A stretch of 64,000 bases of DNA from Romanomermis culicivorax (lineage: Eukaryota > Nematoda > Enoplea > Mermithida > Mermithidae), in NCBI GenBank assembly GCA_963922205.1, contig CAWUHX010000171.1, positions 1-64,000 of the forward strand. Reading direction: 5' to 3'. The position numbers and the translations under genes are program-made. Positions 1 to 11,648 of the stretch are shown in pieces. The notes beneath the pieces were generated by a model. The model saw nothing but the letters and a program-made list of their open reading frames with translations. It did not search any database and had not been told where the DNA came from. Positions within the stretch are counted from its first letter, which is position 1, and each line of letters starts with the position of its first letter.

Positions 1-215
1 TAATAATGATTATTAAAGTTACAATCGGCGCGAAGCGCCGGAAAATTTTGAGATTATGACCTTCTAAAATGCACGAAAATGCATCTTTTCTGTATCCGAT
101 CCCCAAAATTTTTCTTCCCCAAATGGGGAAAAGAGCCCAAAATTTTTTTCCCCTTTCCGAATTTTTTTTCCCGAAAAAGCACGATTTGGGGAAAAAAAAA
201 CAGTGCTGGCTGGGG
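1..215 (-). repeat. Partial MITE copy, cut by the window edge
   Basis: This stretch is the reverse complement of the interior of the element at 37,863-38,345: the same order of oddly repetitive blocks (TAATAATGATTATTAAAG, a GCGC hairpin, then CCCCAAA/TTTGGGG-type palindromic tracts) is seen. The outer terminal repeat lies left of the window. The conceptual 92-residue ORF here is a low-complexity by-product of the palindromes, not a gene. Confidence 0.7.
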
Positions 216-960
216 CGACTAGAATTTTTCTCACTCGGTAATGACAGTCAATCTTATCAGATTCACTACTATTTAGTGACAGTAGGGTCTCACTTTTTTT
301 TATTCAACTTGGATGCATATAAACCGTATCCGACTGCTTCGGAATAGACAAACTATGTTTAAAGTCTAACCAAGAGATTCATTGGTAAAGAAGTGGATTT
401 TCATCTGTTCATACAAAGTAATGCTTTCAGCAATGCGTTTCTTTCCATTTTATTTTAAAAAACAACTGAACTATAGCGTCACATTAGACGAAAACTGTAG
501 CCATGTCACAGTAAGTAGAATTGTGGCCAATCAAATTGATGGGAAAACCCATACCATATTGGTAGGAAAATACGGCCATGTCACTGTGAGTGACATGCCA
601 TGACCCCGTGTGCTGGCTCACTTATTTTCGTTTTGGGAACCTGACCCAGCTGGTACTGGCTAGGAAGGCCTATAGGGTACTATGGTGCTGTCCTGGGGTT
701 CTGTGGACAATGCCGCCAGGTCAGGGGTGGCAATCCCTGGTCCCATTCAGTTTTGAATGATGGACAAGGTCACTCCTAGACTGACCTGATGTAGGGGACC
801 TCATTGTAAACCTGAATCCCCTTTTTAGCCCTAACCCAAGAGGTATAAGGGCTCCTCTACTTGAGGGGAATCTCAAGGGAAGACCAACTTAGGAAAGGGT
901 TCCCCAAAATACACCCTCAACAATAATAATCCCCTGAGAAGACTTACCTAGTCCTGTTCT
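216..960. other. No gene; GC-richer stretch, possible old LTR relic
   Basis: No ORF looks coding. 480-600 carries two near copies of GCCATGTCAC followed by AGTAAGT or TGTGAGT. From about 600 to 960 the base composition is clearly richer in G+C than the flanks. 866-912 (GGAATCTCAAGGG ... GGGTTCCCCAAAA) loosely resembles part of the Gypsy LTR at 12,666-12,720 (GGAATCCCCTCAGGG ... GGTTTCCCAAAA). It may be a very old LTR of a related family, but this is only a resemblance by eye. Confidence 0.3.
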
Positions 961-990
961 CAAGTATGAGTTAGTAGTCAGGCTGGCCCG

Positions 991-1640
991 TATAGGTCAT
1001 ATGGTTAAGGATACCCTTATCTTTTGTGTACGACCTATAATTTGTCACTTTTGGCCGATTTATAGGTCATACAGCAAACAAATATGGTCGATTTTTCATC
1101 CATTTATTGGTTGTATGGTAAAGGATACAATTTCTAGAGTTACTGTAATAGTAGAATTACGATAATATTTTGATTATGGTAATAGTGGAATTAGGGTAAT
1201 AGGTGTGTTACTATAGGTGGAAAAGGAAAATTGATGATGAATGGAAAATGGAAAACGAAAATATATGTGGAAAAAATGGACATACAGTAAGCATGTACAG
1301 CACAAAAAGTAAGGCAAAAATCGATCTGAGTAGTAAGGCCGGACTGTATAGGTCATATGGTTAAGGATACCCCTATCTTTTGTGTATGACCTACAATTTG
1401 TCATTTTTGGTCGATTTATAGGTCATATGGTAAGCATATATGGTCGATTTTTCGTCGATTTATAGGTTATATGGTTAAGGATACAGGATCTAGAGTTACC
1501 AATAATAGTGGCATTACAGTAATATTTTGATTATGGTAATAGTCGAATTAGGGTAATAGGTGTGTTACTGTAGGTAGAAAAGGAAAATTGATGATGAATG
1601 GAAAATGGAAAAAGGAAAACTAAAGTGAACAAAAAATGGA
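991..1640. repeat. Tandem pair of ~356-bp units, Maverick subterminal region
   Basis: The unit begins TATAGGTCATATGGTTAAGG at 991 and again at 1,347, giving a period of 356 bp. Both copies then run through matching CTTTTGTGTA, ATTTATAGGTCATA, GAGTTAC, GGTAATAGTGGAATTAGGG and TTGATGATGAATGG blocks; the second ends near 1,640. A diverged third version lies at about 60,660-60,830, next to the second polymerase copy. That shared position suggests terminal or subterminal repeats of the Maverick. Exact element ends could not be placed. Confidence 0.75.
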
Positions 1641-2128
1641 AAAGAAATAAAAAGAGATTGTGTATAAAAACGGCTTCCCCGTGGGCAGAGGAAGCCTTTC
1701 AAAAAATCTGCGCCCTTGGACCCCCTTTGACAAAAGGGCACCACCTGCAGGCGTAAATATGTTTGGAGGTCCCATTCCTGAATGATCGTTCAAGTCAATA
1801 AATGTCAGAATGGTCAAATCGGTCAGTAATGGAGTGTTTAATGAGTAAAATCACGAGAGAGTCAATACGCCATGAAACATTATCCTTATGGGTGCATGCT
1901 TATAAAGTTTGATTGTCTGCCAAATTGACCAAGGAGGTCTTTTATAAAAATGAGCAGAGCGAGCTGACCAAAAAAAGCATGTAGACAAATAAGGTCTTTT
2001 ATAGAAAAATGACCAGAAGGAGTTGGTTGTAAAAAGCATGTAGAAAATTTGGAGGGTTGAAAAATCTTTACATATCAAAAAAGAAAAAAATTTTTAATTC
2101 GATGCAACATTCTAGTTTATTGTAAAAA

Positions 2129-5100
2129 TCATTTAGTCCAACCATAAGGAAATGTACAAAAATTATGTTTCAAAATACGTTCATCATATTCTACACGAAA
2201 TTTTTTCAAAGTTTTACGAGTAACAACTTTAGGATCTTGCTGATGCTCTATACAGAGACTATGTACATTTACTTCTTCTTTTCCATTGTTTTTTACAAAA
2301 GCAAAAACCATTTGATGAAGTGAATAAAAATTAACTTTTTTCATAGTATCTGATGACAAAGTGATACCACAGACTTTGATTACGTGATGGTATTGGTCTG
2401 TAGATGGGCTGTACAACCTGTAAGCGTAATTTTTAGGACCTCCACTGACGAATTCGGTAATGTAAGATCCAGAACCATATTCACGTAACTCCTCAGTCAT
2501 TTCACCAAGGCACCAACCAGTGGGTACCTGATATTGTTGTTTGTCAACTGTTGACAGGTAAATAATACTATCCGTGTCAAAATACAATACTCGACTTTTT
2601 AATTGCTCAATGTAAGAATATAACTTTAGTCGAGCTTGAGCAGTTGTATAAGCTGCAATAACAGCATTATTATTCCCCATGACTTCCGCAAGATCATCAT
2701 GTTGACAATATGTTGTTGACACCAATTGTTCATTGATTAGTCTAACATTCTTAATAATGTTGGCCGCATTCATCACAAGTTCAAAATATTCTTTGGGAGC
2801 ATTGTGCATAACAGTCTTATCCATATGGTTTCATTGACCAAACTAAAAAACATAAAAAGAATTAAATAAAATACAAAAACTATGCAAAGTTGCCTTTCCC
2901 CAGAAAGAATTTAGCACTAATTTCACCAAAGCCCTCTTTCCAGGATTTTTTAAAATTTTTGAAGGATCCAATGAAATATTCTCACGATTGTAGACCTCCA
3001 TCTCGTATTCACGTTTTTGCTCAGCTGTCTGAGCTTTAGCAGGGTAACTTACTCTCCTATAAAATTACAATCAAATTCTGTCACATTTACATAATAATAC
3101 AAAACTTACTAGTTTCATTTTCATAAAGGTATTGACATATTGAGTAAATAAACCACCAGTGGGGTTTTTGGTTGGATGATATTGCTCAATATTATCATAA
3201 TGCCAAACCTCAAAAATCTTGAGGATCTGAAACAAAAATAATATACATAGGAAAAAAGAACCATTACCGTAACAATATACCTTGTATCCCTTCTCTAAGG
3301 CTTTGTATAATTCTATCGTAACCCATGTACCATCTAATGCTCTGTCTTGGTCATTATGCTCACATGTGGTCTTTTGTGAATCATGTGTGCAAGTTTTGTA
3401 TAAAAGATACAATAATTTACCACCGTGTCGATACGGTAGAACAGGATGTAAGAGTTTGGGAGGTGGTAAAACCATACACTTGATTAACCCCTCATAAGGT
3501 TGGGAAGTTGAGCTGACCTCTTCAAAATCTTCAGTAAAGATTTTTGGATGGCCTGTAGGGTATTTCCCATATTTGTTGACAAATGGGTATAAACTGCATA
3601 CATCTACATAATTGATCTTTTCTGCAGGTGTACCATCTTCATTGTACTTAATTTTGTGATACAATTTTACAGCATTAGTGTGACCGCCGAAGAAAGCTAA
3701 AACAAGAAAACTTTTGACAAAATGAAAAAAAAAACAATTCAAGATTTTACCTTCTCGAGGATTTGTAGGTTCAGGTATTTTGACTGTATCAAAAAATGTT
3801 TTCATTCCATGATCCGAGTGAAGTTGTTGTAAGAGTTCGCATTTCCACATTTCAACTATGCTATAACCGAGTGATTGAAGTTCCATAGCCCGATCAAAAG
3901 TGCATTCATATGCATCGACTGCTTTTGTATCATTATCGGCTGTTAATTGATGTCTATTTTTCATACATTTAGGGCAACCATGCCAATAACAACCGTAAAA
4001 TTCATAAATTGTGGTGCCTTAATGAACAAACAAACATATAGATATTAAAATTTCAAAAATTTAAACAAAATTACCTGATAAACCATCAACTTTGTATTTT
4101 CCAATTTGAACTTCACCACAGTTAAGTTTATGTGGAATATACAGTTTTTCATTTTTATGGGATAACCATTTCATCTATTTTAAGGCTATAACAAACTGTC
4201 TTTCTTCTTTACCATAACCTTTGTATGGTATTATACCAATACTATTTGGCTTCAAAAATAAATGTTGGAAAACTAAGTTGCAAGCACTAGCAATGGTTAT
4301 CGAATTTTCAAGAGGATCGACATTTTTTTTTCCATAAAAATATTGTGAAATTTCATGCAACATTGTCCTAAAACCTGCACATCGCTAGGACAGTAGTCAA
4401 GTAACTCATTATCAAAATTAAATTGACACCCCTAAACAATGACGCATTTAAATGCAAAACTTTATACTTTTGCAAACTTACTGCTTCAAGCTTTCCATTA
4501 TACCACTCCAGAAATGTGGCATGAGCTGCAGGTTTCATAGCATTGTAACCGTACATGTTGGGTGAAGGATATGGGCCAATATAGTCGTAATTTTCTTTTA
4601 TATTAAAGAAATGTGGGAAATATCCTTTACATATTTCACTTATTCCAAATGTTTTTGGTAAAGCCGCCAAAGGCATCGGAAGGAAGTTCAGAGAATCAAT
4701 AATTTTTATTGATCCTACTTTGATACACATCAACTCTAAACCTAAAATAAATAAATAAATGAAAATGAAAAAACTATAAACAATTTACTAATTCACCCTT
4801 ATTAATGATATGTAGTTTATGATGTCCATTACGATACAAAAACTGCATTATAAATTGTCCATCCAATCCTCGAGAATTATGCGCTATTGCTGTAATGTTT
4901 TTCATACCTTTTGCAAAAAGGTATCCACAGAAATCATTTAGACATATAAAGCCTTTGAAAATAGGCTCGCGTTGACCGCATGTATCGCAGCAAAAATTTC
5001 CCTCGCTTTGACGACACTGATCGCATACAGTATGGACAACGCATAAATTTGGTTCATGTTCAAACACATCCCCTAATTCCGTTTGTCGTAGAATTTTTTC

Positions 5101-6983
5101 CTGCGTAGTCTCAAAATCATAAAAAACAAATTTTTGATTAACAGGACACTTATCGGTAATTCCTGTTTCAATTATCAACTAGACACTCATCCTCATCAAC
5201 ATTTGTTTCAAATATATCCTCTTCCTCTTCAATTTGTTTGCCACCAACAGGTTGCATAAAACATAAATGTCCTAAAATTAAAAATTTCCATATAAAATAA
5301 AATAAAATAAAATAATTATACCATATCTAGTACCTTTTTTAGGTACACTTTTATTGCATGTTTTGCATCCAAAATAACTGCAATTATGAGGTTTAGAATG
5401 TGCTCGTCGAATCAGTGTATCACATTGCTCCCACAGTTTGAAAGGGTCACAAATAGATACCCCAGTTTTTTGACGTTTGGATTGACCTCTTTGAGTAAAA
5501 ACAAACTTGTGTGGAGCAAAACACTCCTCATTTTTAAAATATCGCAGACAATCTTTGCATTTTTGAGCATTAAATTGATTACATGGGGGTGTATTGTAAC
5601 ACAAAGGGCATTTTGTTATTGTAGGCTAGATGGCAATGAGGACAAAAGTAGCCACGGTCAAAAAAACCAGGCATCTTTGTAATGACGGAGTAATGGTTAT
5701 CATGGTGGTAAATATTCAAAACATGCATTGCTTCAGGTCCTTAAAAATCTAAATACATACACAATAACAGAAAAATAAATAAAAAACTCTAACCTCTAAA
5801 TATTAAATCTTCAAATCATTCTTTGATAAAAACTTTGATTTGATAATTGGGTAATAAAACAGCTTGCAGTTGTTCCCACTAATGAAAACCACAAGCCCTT
5901 TGATGATTAGCCAATCCTGCCAAGGTCATCAGTTCTTTAGCACCCTTTGCTTGCAGGAGATGTGGCTTGTCAGACTTTCCAATACTTTCCCATTTGTGCT
6001 CAGCGTTCCTATCTTTTCTATGAATGTAAGCTCTAGCAACAACTAGAACTCTAGCAAAACATAATTCATCAGTATTGTTGATTTGAATAATACAGCGTTT
6101 ATCTTTCAGAAAATCATTATGTTTTAAATATTCATGAGCATTGTGAATACCTTAAATTAAAATAAATAAATAAATAAAAATAAAACCTTACATAAGTAAT
6201 TTTAATTAGCTTACCAATACCCTCAGGTGGTGTTACAACAATGGTACAAATTGTAGCTTGACAGCTATCAATTTGTATTTGCTCATTTGATTGAAGAACA
6301 GCATTAAGAGTGTTTACAATCAGATCTCCAGTCAAAGCATGTTTTGGTCTAAAAGGTATCAAAACACGACCTTTCATCAAATCTGGATGGTCAAAGGAAA
6401 ACTCTATAAAGGCATTATCAGCGACATTCTCAGAAATTCGCTCTACTATACGTTGAAACGTTGGCACTATTTGAGCATTTAAATCATCCATATGTTCAGT
6501 ATTACGAAAGTTCACAGAGTACTCGCGACCTTCAGTATTAAAACACCTAATATTTACGGTACTGGGTTGACGTAGTTTGAAAAAATCATCCGCAACAAAA
6601 GATGCATTCGTTACACCTCCACTACCCCCAACACAACCACCACCAATTTGAGCTGCTTCGTAAATTTCTTCCTCATCAGAACTGTAAGGCGTATAACTTT
6701 TGCATTGATCATCTTCATCATCATCATAATCTAAAACAGTTCCTTCTTCTTCTTCTTCCGAAATATTATTATTATCAAGTGTTTCTTCTTCTTTCTCAGA
6801 GGTAATATTCTCTGAAGCATCATCCACAATCATTTCATCGTCTTCATCAGAAGTAATATCTTCAAAAATTTCCATAGGCATATCGTCTTCATCCGAAGTA
6901 ATATCTTCTAAAATTTCCATAGGCATGTCGTCTTCATCGGAAGTAATATCCTCGTAAATAGGTTTCATTATAAAATTATCCAA
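2129..6983 (-). pseudogene. Maverick/Polinton protein-primed DNA polymerase B, decayed
   Basis: Read right to left this is a multi-exon family-B polymerase of Polinton type, which replicates the element. Order seen: an acidic N-terminus with a threefold 15-residue repeat (EDITSDEDDMPMEI type, 6,830-6,983), the conserved pre-exonuclease domain (6,200-6,600), a cysteine-rich segment (5,330-5,700), exonuclease motifs YDFETT and NSRGLDGQF (4,790-5,130) and YCPSDVQVL (about 4,380), polymerase motif A DVCSLYP (about 3,590), motif B NPGKRALVKLVLNSFWGK (2,890-2,960) and motif C YFDTDS (about 2,575), ending PYGW at 2,129. Short introns separate exons, for example around 3,715, 3,255 and 3,085. In-frame stops at 5,879-5,881 (TAG), 5,816-5,818 (TGA) and 4,175-4,177 (TAG), plus frame changes near 5,615 and 4,375, show it is broken although the polymerase motifs themselves are intact. 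Confidence 0.93.
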
Positions 6984-7760
6984 ACTAGAAAATAGAAAAA
7001 CTATAAATTAGAAAAATAGAAAACACCCTACTCATCAAAACTTATACAGTAATAATAGAAAATTTGTATAAATTAACAAAAACTATTAATTTTATGGTAG
7101 AGATTTAATTATTGTTTACGAGCTTATTGTAGTACTTTTCTTTTTTATGATGGGAAAGCTTTAAAGACTTCTATAACTCATGAACACGTGCCCATATCAT
7201 TTCTTTAGCTTATTTTATTAGTATATAACCAGATAAAACCAGCTGAAAAACCTGTTTTACTGTACAACCCTAGTATTTTTGTTTTGATTCTTGAAGCTGT
7301 AAAAGAACTGTAATAACTGTTTATAACCCTGTTGCACCATCTTTTCTTTTTATGTGGGAAAGCTTTAAAGACCGTTATAACTCATGCGTGCGTGGCTATA
7401 TTGCTTCTATAGCTTTGACCTTGATAATTTCTATAACACTTAAAACACATATTTTCTCTCACGTTGACCTCAAACGCTACTATATCACATAAACACATTT
7501 TATTTTATTTTGTAGAACCTCTTACATACTTGTCAGAATAGTAGAATACTGTAGGATATATGTCTTGAATATTTATTATGCTTATAACTCCCCCTCTTAC
7601 ATCTATAAGCTATATATCCTTGTTTTTTTATTATAGTTATAACCTCCTTTTACTCTAAAATTTTGAACACTTTATACATCTATCTGTTTTGTTGCTACAA
7701 AAACTACTCATTTCTTTTTCTCTCTCTCTCTTTGGTATATTTCTTCAAGAATTTTCAAAA
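6984..7760. promoter_or_regulatory. Divergent spacer of the Maverick with a direct repeat pair
   Basis: This spacer separates the minus-strand polymerase from the plus-strand virion-type genes, so it should hold promoters for both directions. A block of about 46 bp, with core GGGAAAGCTTTAAAGAC and ending ATAACTCATG, occurs at 7,136-7,182 and again at 7,342-7,386 in the same orientation. No coding ORF is seen. The regulatory role is inferred from position. Confidence 0.45.
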
Positions 7761-8069
7761 ATGGAACACCAGTTCACGTTAGACAAAAACTTGGCATTAT
7801 TTGCAGTGGTTGAGGGTAGATACGTGTCAATTTATTTTCATAACATCGACCCAAAAACAAAAGAGGCCTACGGTCGGGGATTAAAGCTCATTTTACCACA
7901 ATACGGTATACTAGGCGGCAATGTCAAGATTATTGGAAAGACATTTTCACATGGAGAGGTCAATGCGGCATCAACCTTGGTTATAAGATGCAGGTCGAGA
8001 GCGATGGGGTTACAGTATGATTTAACAATTTGTTTAATGGAAGGACATGGAGTTTATCTAAAGAAGTGA
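7761..8069 (+). CDS. Small Maverick-encoded protein, unrecognised
   Basis: The first in-frame ATG at 7,761 gives 102 residues beginning MEHQFTLDKN and ending in GVYLKK; the open frame extends back to 7,689 without a better ATG. It is first in the plus-strand gene block opposite the polymerase. The composition is mixed beta-like with no membrane span, signal peptide or catalytic motif that I recognise. It is uninterrupted while neighbours are broken, which may simply reflect its short length. Maverick elements carry several such lineage-specific small ORFs. A pyrimidine microsatellite follows at once. Confidence 0.5.
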   Translation: MEHQFTLDKNLALFAVVEGRYVSIYFHNIDPKTKEAYGRGLKLILPQYGILGGNVKIIGKTFSHGEVNAASTLVIRCRSRAMGLQYDLTICLMEGHGVYLKK

Positions 8070-8083
8070 GCTGATATATGAAT

Positions 8084-8344
<261 letters not shown>

Positions 8345-8452
8345 AATATATAATGTTTTATCCTTTAGCAATTTTGGTGTTGGAGCAATATGATACATGA
8401 GATAGCCCCAGCTATTTCAAACGAGTACAATGCTTTAGCAGTAAAACACTAA

Positions 8453-9220
8453 TTAGCGATAAAATGCAAAACAAACAAAAACGACTATGACACAGCTGGA
8501 AAAGATGATTCTACCACAAAAATCGTTAAAGAAGAAGAAGAAGTCGCTGATGCTAAGAAAATTATTAAAGAAGAAGGGGTTCATGATACAAAATTCGCCG
8601 GAGAACAGAGCTGCGCTAGTAAAGATCATAAGGTAGCTAGCGTTCAAATGACATTTGTTAATGATCTCTTCATCAACTGTTTCAATGATAATGACTATGA
8701 TTCAATGTTGGATAACAGTTCGTTGGATGCCGAAACCAAGCATATTTGTGAGTTACATGTTCCTGGTTTAGATATTCCATGGTTTTTTGATGAGCAAGTA
8801 GTAAAAGGTGAAAAATTATTTATAATTATATGTGCTGAGCTAGTTATACAAGACATCTTTAATGGGTGTATTTTTGATTGTTATTGCGTGAAAGAGGTAT
8901 GAATTGTTGAGGATCATCATTGTCCAGCTCATAATTCCATATATAATATTGCAATTAGTCCAACAGTTAATTTTTTATATGAAAAGATGGGACTTATCAT
9001 TGACTGCTTTGAATGTGTTATAGGTGAAGTTCAAGGTTATTATTGTCTTCGCGCTTTTAAACAGATGATTGACATATTTAGATGTATACCACTTACAAGT
9101 ACTGGTCGTAAAATTCTTAAGTATACTGTAGCTTGTTTTATTGATGAAGGTTATCATTATGATTTTGATGATGCTGTTGTTATCAAAACACTACGCGAGT
9201 TTATTAACAGTAAATTGTAA
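8453..9220 (+). pseudogene. Maverick ORF of unknown function, one internal stop
   Basis: A frame opening after a TAA near 8,450 runs to a TAA at 9,218-9,220, interrupted only by TGA at 8,900-8,902. The first part is lysine/glutamate rich (KEEEEVADAKK type) and has no ATG before 8,648. The parts after that are ordinary globular sequence rich in cysteine and aromatic residues (LHVPGLDIPWFF; later GLIIDCFECVIGEVQGYYC). I do not recognise the family. I looked for an adenain-type cysteine protease His-Asp-Cys arrangement, expected in this part of a Maverick, and could not identify it with confidence. The single stop suggests recent inactivation. Confidence 0.5.
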
Positions 9221-9547
9221 AAAGTTTTGCTTACATTCATTATAGTCTTGCTTACATTGATTCATTATAGTTTTGTATGTTTTAATTAGCTATAGTTTGC
9301 TTGCTTATGTGTTTGCTTATGTATTTGCTTGTTATATAATTTCATACATATATTGCGCGTATATTTTTGCATACAGTAATGTTATTCTATTTTATATAAT
9401 CATCTATCTTTATATTTTACATCTGTACTGTTATATTATATTGTAATTTTGATAATTATAGATAGCAGTTTGTTTAAAACAATAATAAAATCATTTTAAA
9501 AATTGTTCAAGTAAAAAGAGGTTGGTTTTAGTTGTTGTGAAAAAGAG

Positions 9548-10200
9548 ATGTCAAATGATGATGAAAAGTTTTATATATGAAAACATCCATTTAACTGCAT
9601 AGTTTCTGCTCCAACAAAATCAGGAAAAAGACAATTGTTAAAAAACTTGTAATTTTTGCTAAAGAAATGCTTCACCTTGCTCCTATGAAAATTTATTGGT
9701 GTTATTCGGAATGGCAAGAAGCTTACAATGAATTAGTTCAGAAATGTTCTTATGTAGAATTTATTCAAGGTTTGCCTGACTTGGATGAACTTCAGAAAAG
9801 TAAAGATACACCTAAATTATTAATTATGGATGATATGATGCAAGAGATGAAGAATGATCAAGGTTTAACTCAATTTTTTACTAAAGGATCGCATTACTAG
9901 AATATATCAATTATACATATAGTTCAGAATGCCTTTTTTGATGGAATGCGTATGAGTAGGATAAACGCCCAATATTTAATTCTTTTAAAAAACCCTAGGG
10001 ATAGATTGCAAGTCCGCACACTGGCTCGACAGATTTTTCCAACTACTTCAAATTATTTCATTGAGGTGTATGAGGATGCTACTAGTGAACCATACGGTTA
10101 TTTATTAATAGATCTTACACAGACATGTCCTGAAAAATATCGACTTAGATCTAATATATTTTCCGACAATGATCACATGATTTTGTATACACCTAAATGA
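9548..10200 (+). pseudogene. Maverick packaging-type ATPase (A32/FtsK-HerA like), broken
   Basis: Begins MSNDDEKFYI at the ATG at 9,548 and reaches a degenerate Walker A, APTKSGKRQLL (about 9,610-9,642), where the usual Thr/Ser after GK is Arg. The frame then shifts; the next frame (9,667-10,200) has Walker B LLIMDD (about 9,825) and the conserved segment ISIIHIVQNAF (about 9,905) and ends near the C-terminus of the family. In-frame stops are at 9,578-9,580 (TGA) and 9,898-9,900 (TAG). The family pumps DNA into capsids in related viruses and is a Maverick hallmark. Identity rests on Walker A/B order and on position among Maverick genes. Confidence 0.8.
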
Positions 10201-10296
10201 TTCATCATTTTTACAAAAAACCTTATACAAGTTAGTCGGATCCAATTATTTTAGCGATATGATATACAGTAAATACATTTTTTTAATACTCTCACA

Positions 10297-10674
10297 GTGA
10301 TTCTTTTCATAGCTGTTTTTATTGTATGGGTACAATACCTTTTTCAATTTCATGAAAATGAAGAAACTGAAAATGTTACAGATTTTACAATACCAAATAC
10401 AAAAAATGTTACAGATCGGAAATTATTATTACGGGAAAATTATAAATTACATATAACACCCTTACTACATTATGTAGAAAAAATTTTACATTGTCCTCAG
10501 AATGACGGACAATTTATGCAATTACGAGCCTGTTTCAAAATATATATTTTCAATCCTGTCGTATTTTCTTCTTATATTCGTACCAGTAAATTTCAAAACT
10601 TGTACATCAATGGAACTAGATTACGATATATTGATATGGTAGACTTATTACATAATCAGAAAAAAATATTATAA
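10297..10674 (+). CDS. Small Maverick ORF with an N-terminal membrane span
   Basis: The frame opens with a strongly hydrophobic stretch (ILFIAVFIVWVQYLF) followed by a polar region with several Asn-x-Thr sites and a folded-looking tail ending LLHNQKKIL. There is no ATG at the start; the codon at 10,297 is GTG. CTCACAG lies immediately upstream and could be a splice acceptor, so an upstream exon is possible. Family not recognised. A small membrane or virion protein of the Maverick is plausible from position only. Confidence 0.4.
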   Translation: MILFIAVFIVWVQYLFQFHENEETENVTDFTIPNTKNVTDRKLLLRENYKLHITPLLHYVEKILHCPQNDGQFMQLRACFKIYIFNPVVFSSYIRTSKFQNLYINGTRLRYIDMVDLLHNQKKIL

Positions 10675-10749
10675 CCTACATCAGTCTACTCGAGAATTTT
10701 GAAGAGGTTGGTCGTTTTTCTATAATTCGTTTGTTTTGTCACAATTACG

Positions 10750-11226
10750 ATGTCAGCTGCATTTGAAGTTTTTGTCAGAATGGTGCAAAATAAAGTAAAA
10801 GGTAAAAATTTTATATCTCTTCTTTAGCTAGTTATTAAACTATAGTATTTTTTTATTTAAGGTAAAATACTAAACAACAAACAGAAATGCGAAATAGCTG
10901 ATTTGTTTTGGACTCGTTTCTCACCCGTAGCCAAGATTTTTTACAAAGACATAGCTAAGACTTGCAACCATTTATGTCGTGAAGTTGGTTTACCCATGGG
11001 ATGTAAAAAAGTTACACAATTTTGTGGTTTTGCTAGATCATTACTGACGGAATTGGATATGATCGAAACTTGTGCTATTTTTGTAGAAGATCTTTTTTTA
11101 ATGCTAGATACAGTTCATAAACTATTTTTTATGAATATGAATAACTTGTATGCTTTTTCTAGATGTGAAGAGTTGAATATTGTCATAAAAATGAAGCTTC
11201 ATTACTATCTTAATGTAATACATTAA
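10750..11226 (+). CDS. Spliced small Maverick protein, 138 residues, unrecognised
   Basis: Two exons, 10,750-10,801 and 10,862-11,226, fit in phase across a 60-bp intron that starts GTAAAA and ends TTTAAG. The product begins MSAAFEVFVRMVQNKVK and ends YYLNVIH. It looks all-helical and is fairly rich in cysteine (CNHLCREVGLPMGC). It has no stop or frame change, unlike the ATPase before it. No family assigned; likely one of the Maverick's accessory or virion proteins because it sits between the ATPase and the core-like protein gene. Confidence 0.5.
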
Positions 11227-11295
11227 ATATTTCAATGTTTATTCATCATTTGGTTATTATTGTAAAATTTTTCTGTACTGTACTGTCTGTTTTGT

Positions 11296-11648
11296 ATGGC
11301 TTCTAGATTAAAGAAATATATTCACAAGCTCAATGTGTTGAAAAATTCAAATCGTGTTCAAAGACGTGCTTTTCTTCAACATTCTTCCCCCGATTTGATC
11401 TGTTGTATATGTGAAATTTGTTTGAACATTTTGAACGGTAATATTCCTTTTAATTCAAACTTAAAAAAGAAATTGGCGAAACATAAATTATTGCTCAGAG
11501 GTTTAGCTACAAGACACGAAAAAACAAGAAAAAAGATTTACATAATAAACGTGTAAGAATTGTTCAAAGTGGTGGAGCATTTTTACCTCTAGTACTACCC
11601 GTTTTATTATCCACATTAGCAAGTTTTGTTACAGAGAAATTATTATAG
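11296..11648 (+). pseudogene. Maverick core-like (PX-type) small basic protein, frameshifted
   Basis: From ATG 11,296 a basic protein reads MASRLKKYIHKLNVLKNSNR..., contains the segment SSPDLICCICEICLNILNGN and a lysine-rich stretch, and stops at 11,556 in the main frame. The expected glycine/leucine-rich tail (QSGGAFLPLVLPVLLS) is present in a different frame, from about 11,540 to the TAG at 11,646-11,648, with the break near an A-run at 11,527-11,535. I recall this arrangement (basic helix, SxDLIxCxCE, then GG and a hydrophobic tail) as a recurrent unnamed Maverick/adintovirus protein, likely virion-associated; that is memory, not a search. Confidence 0.6.
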
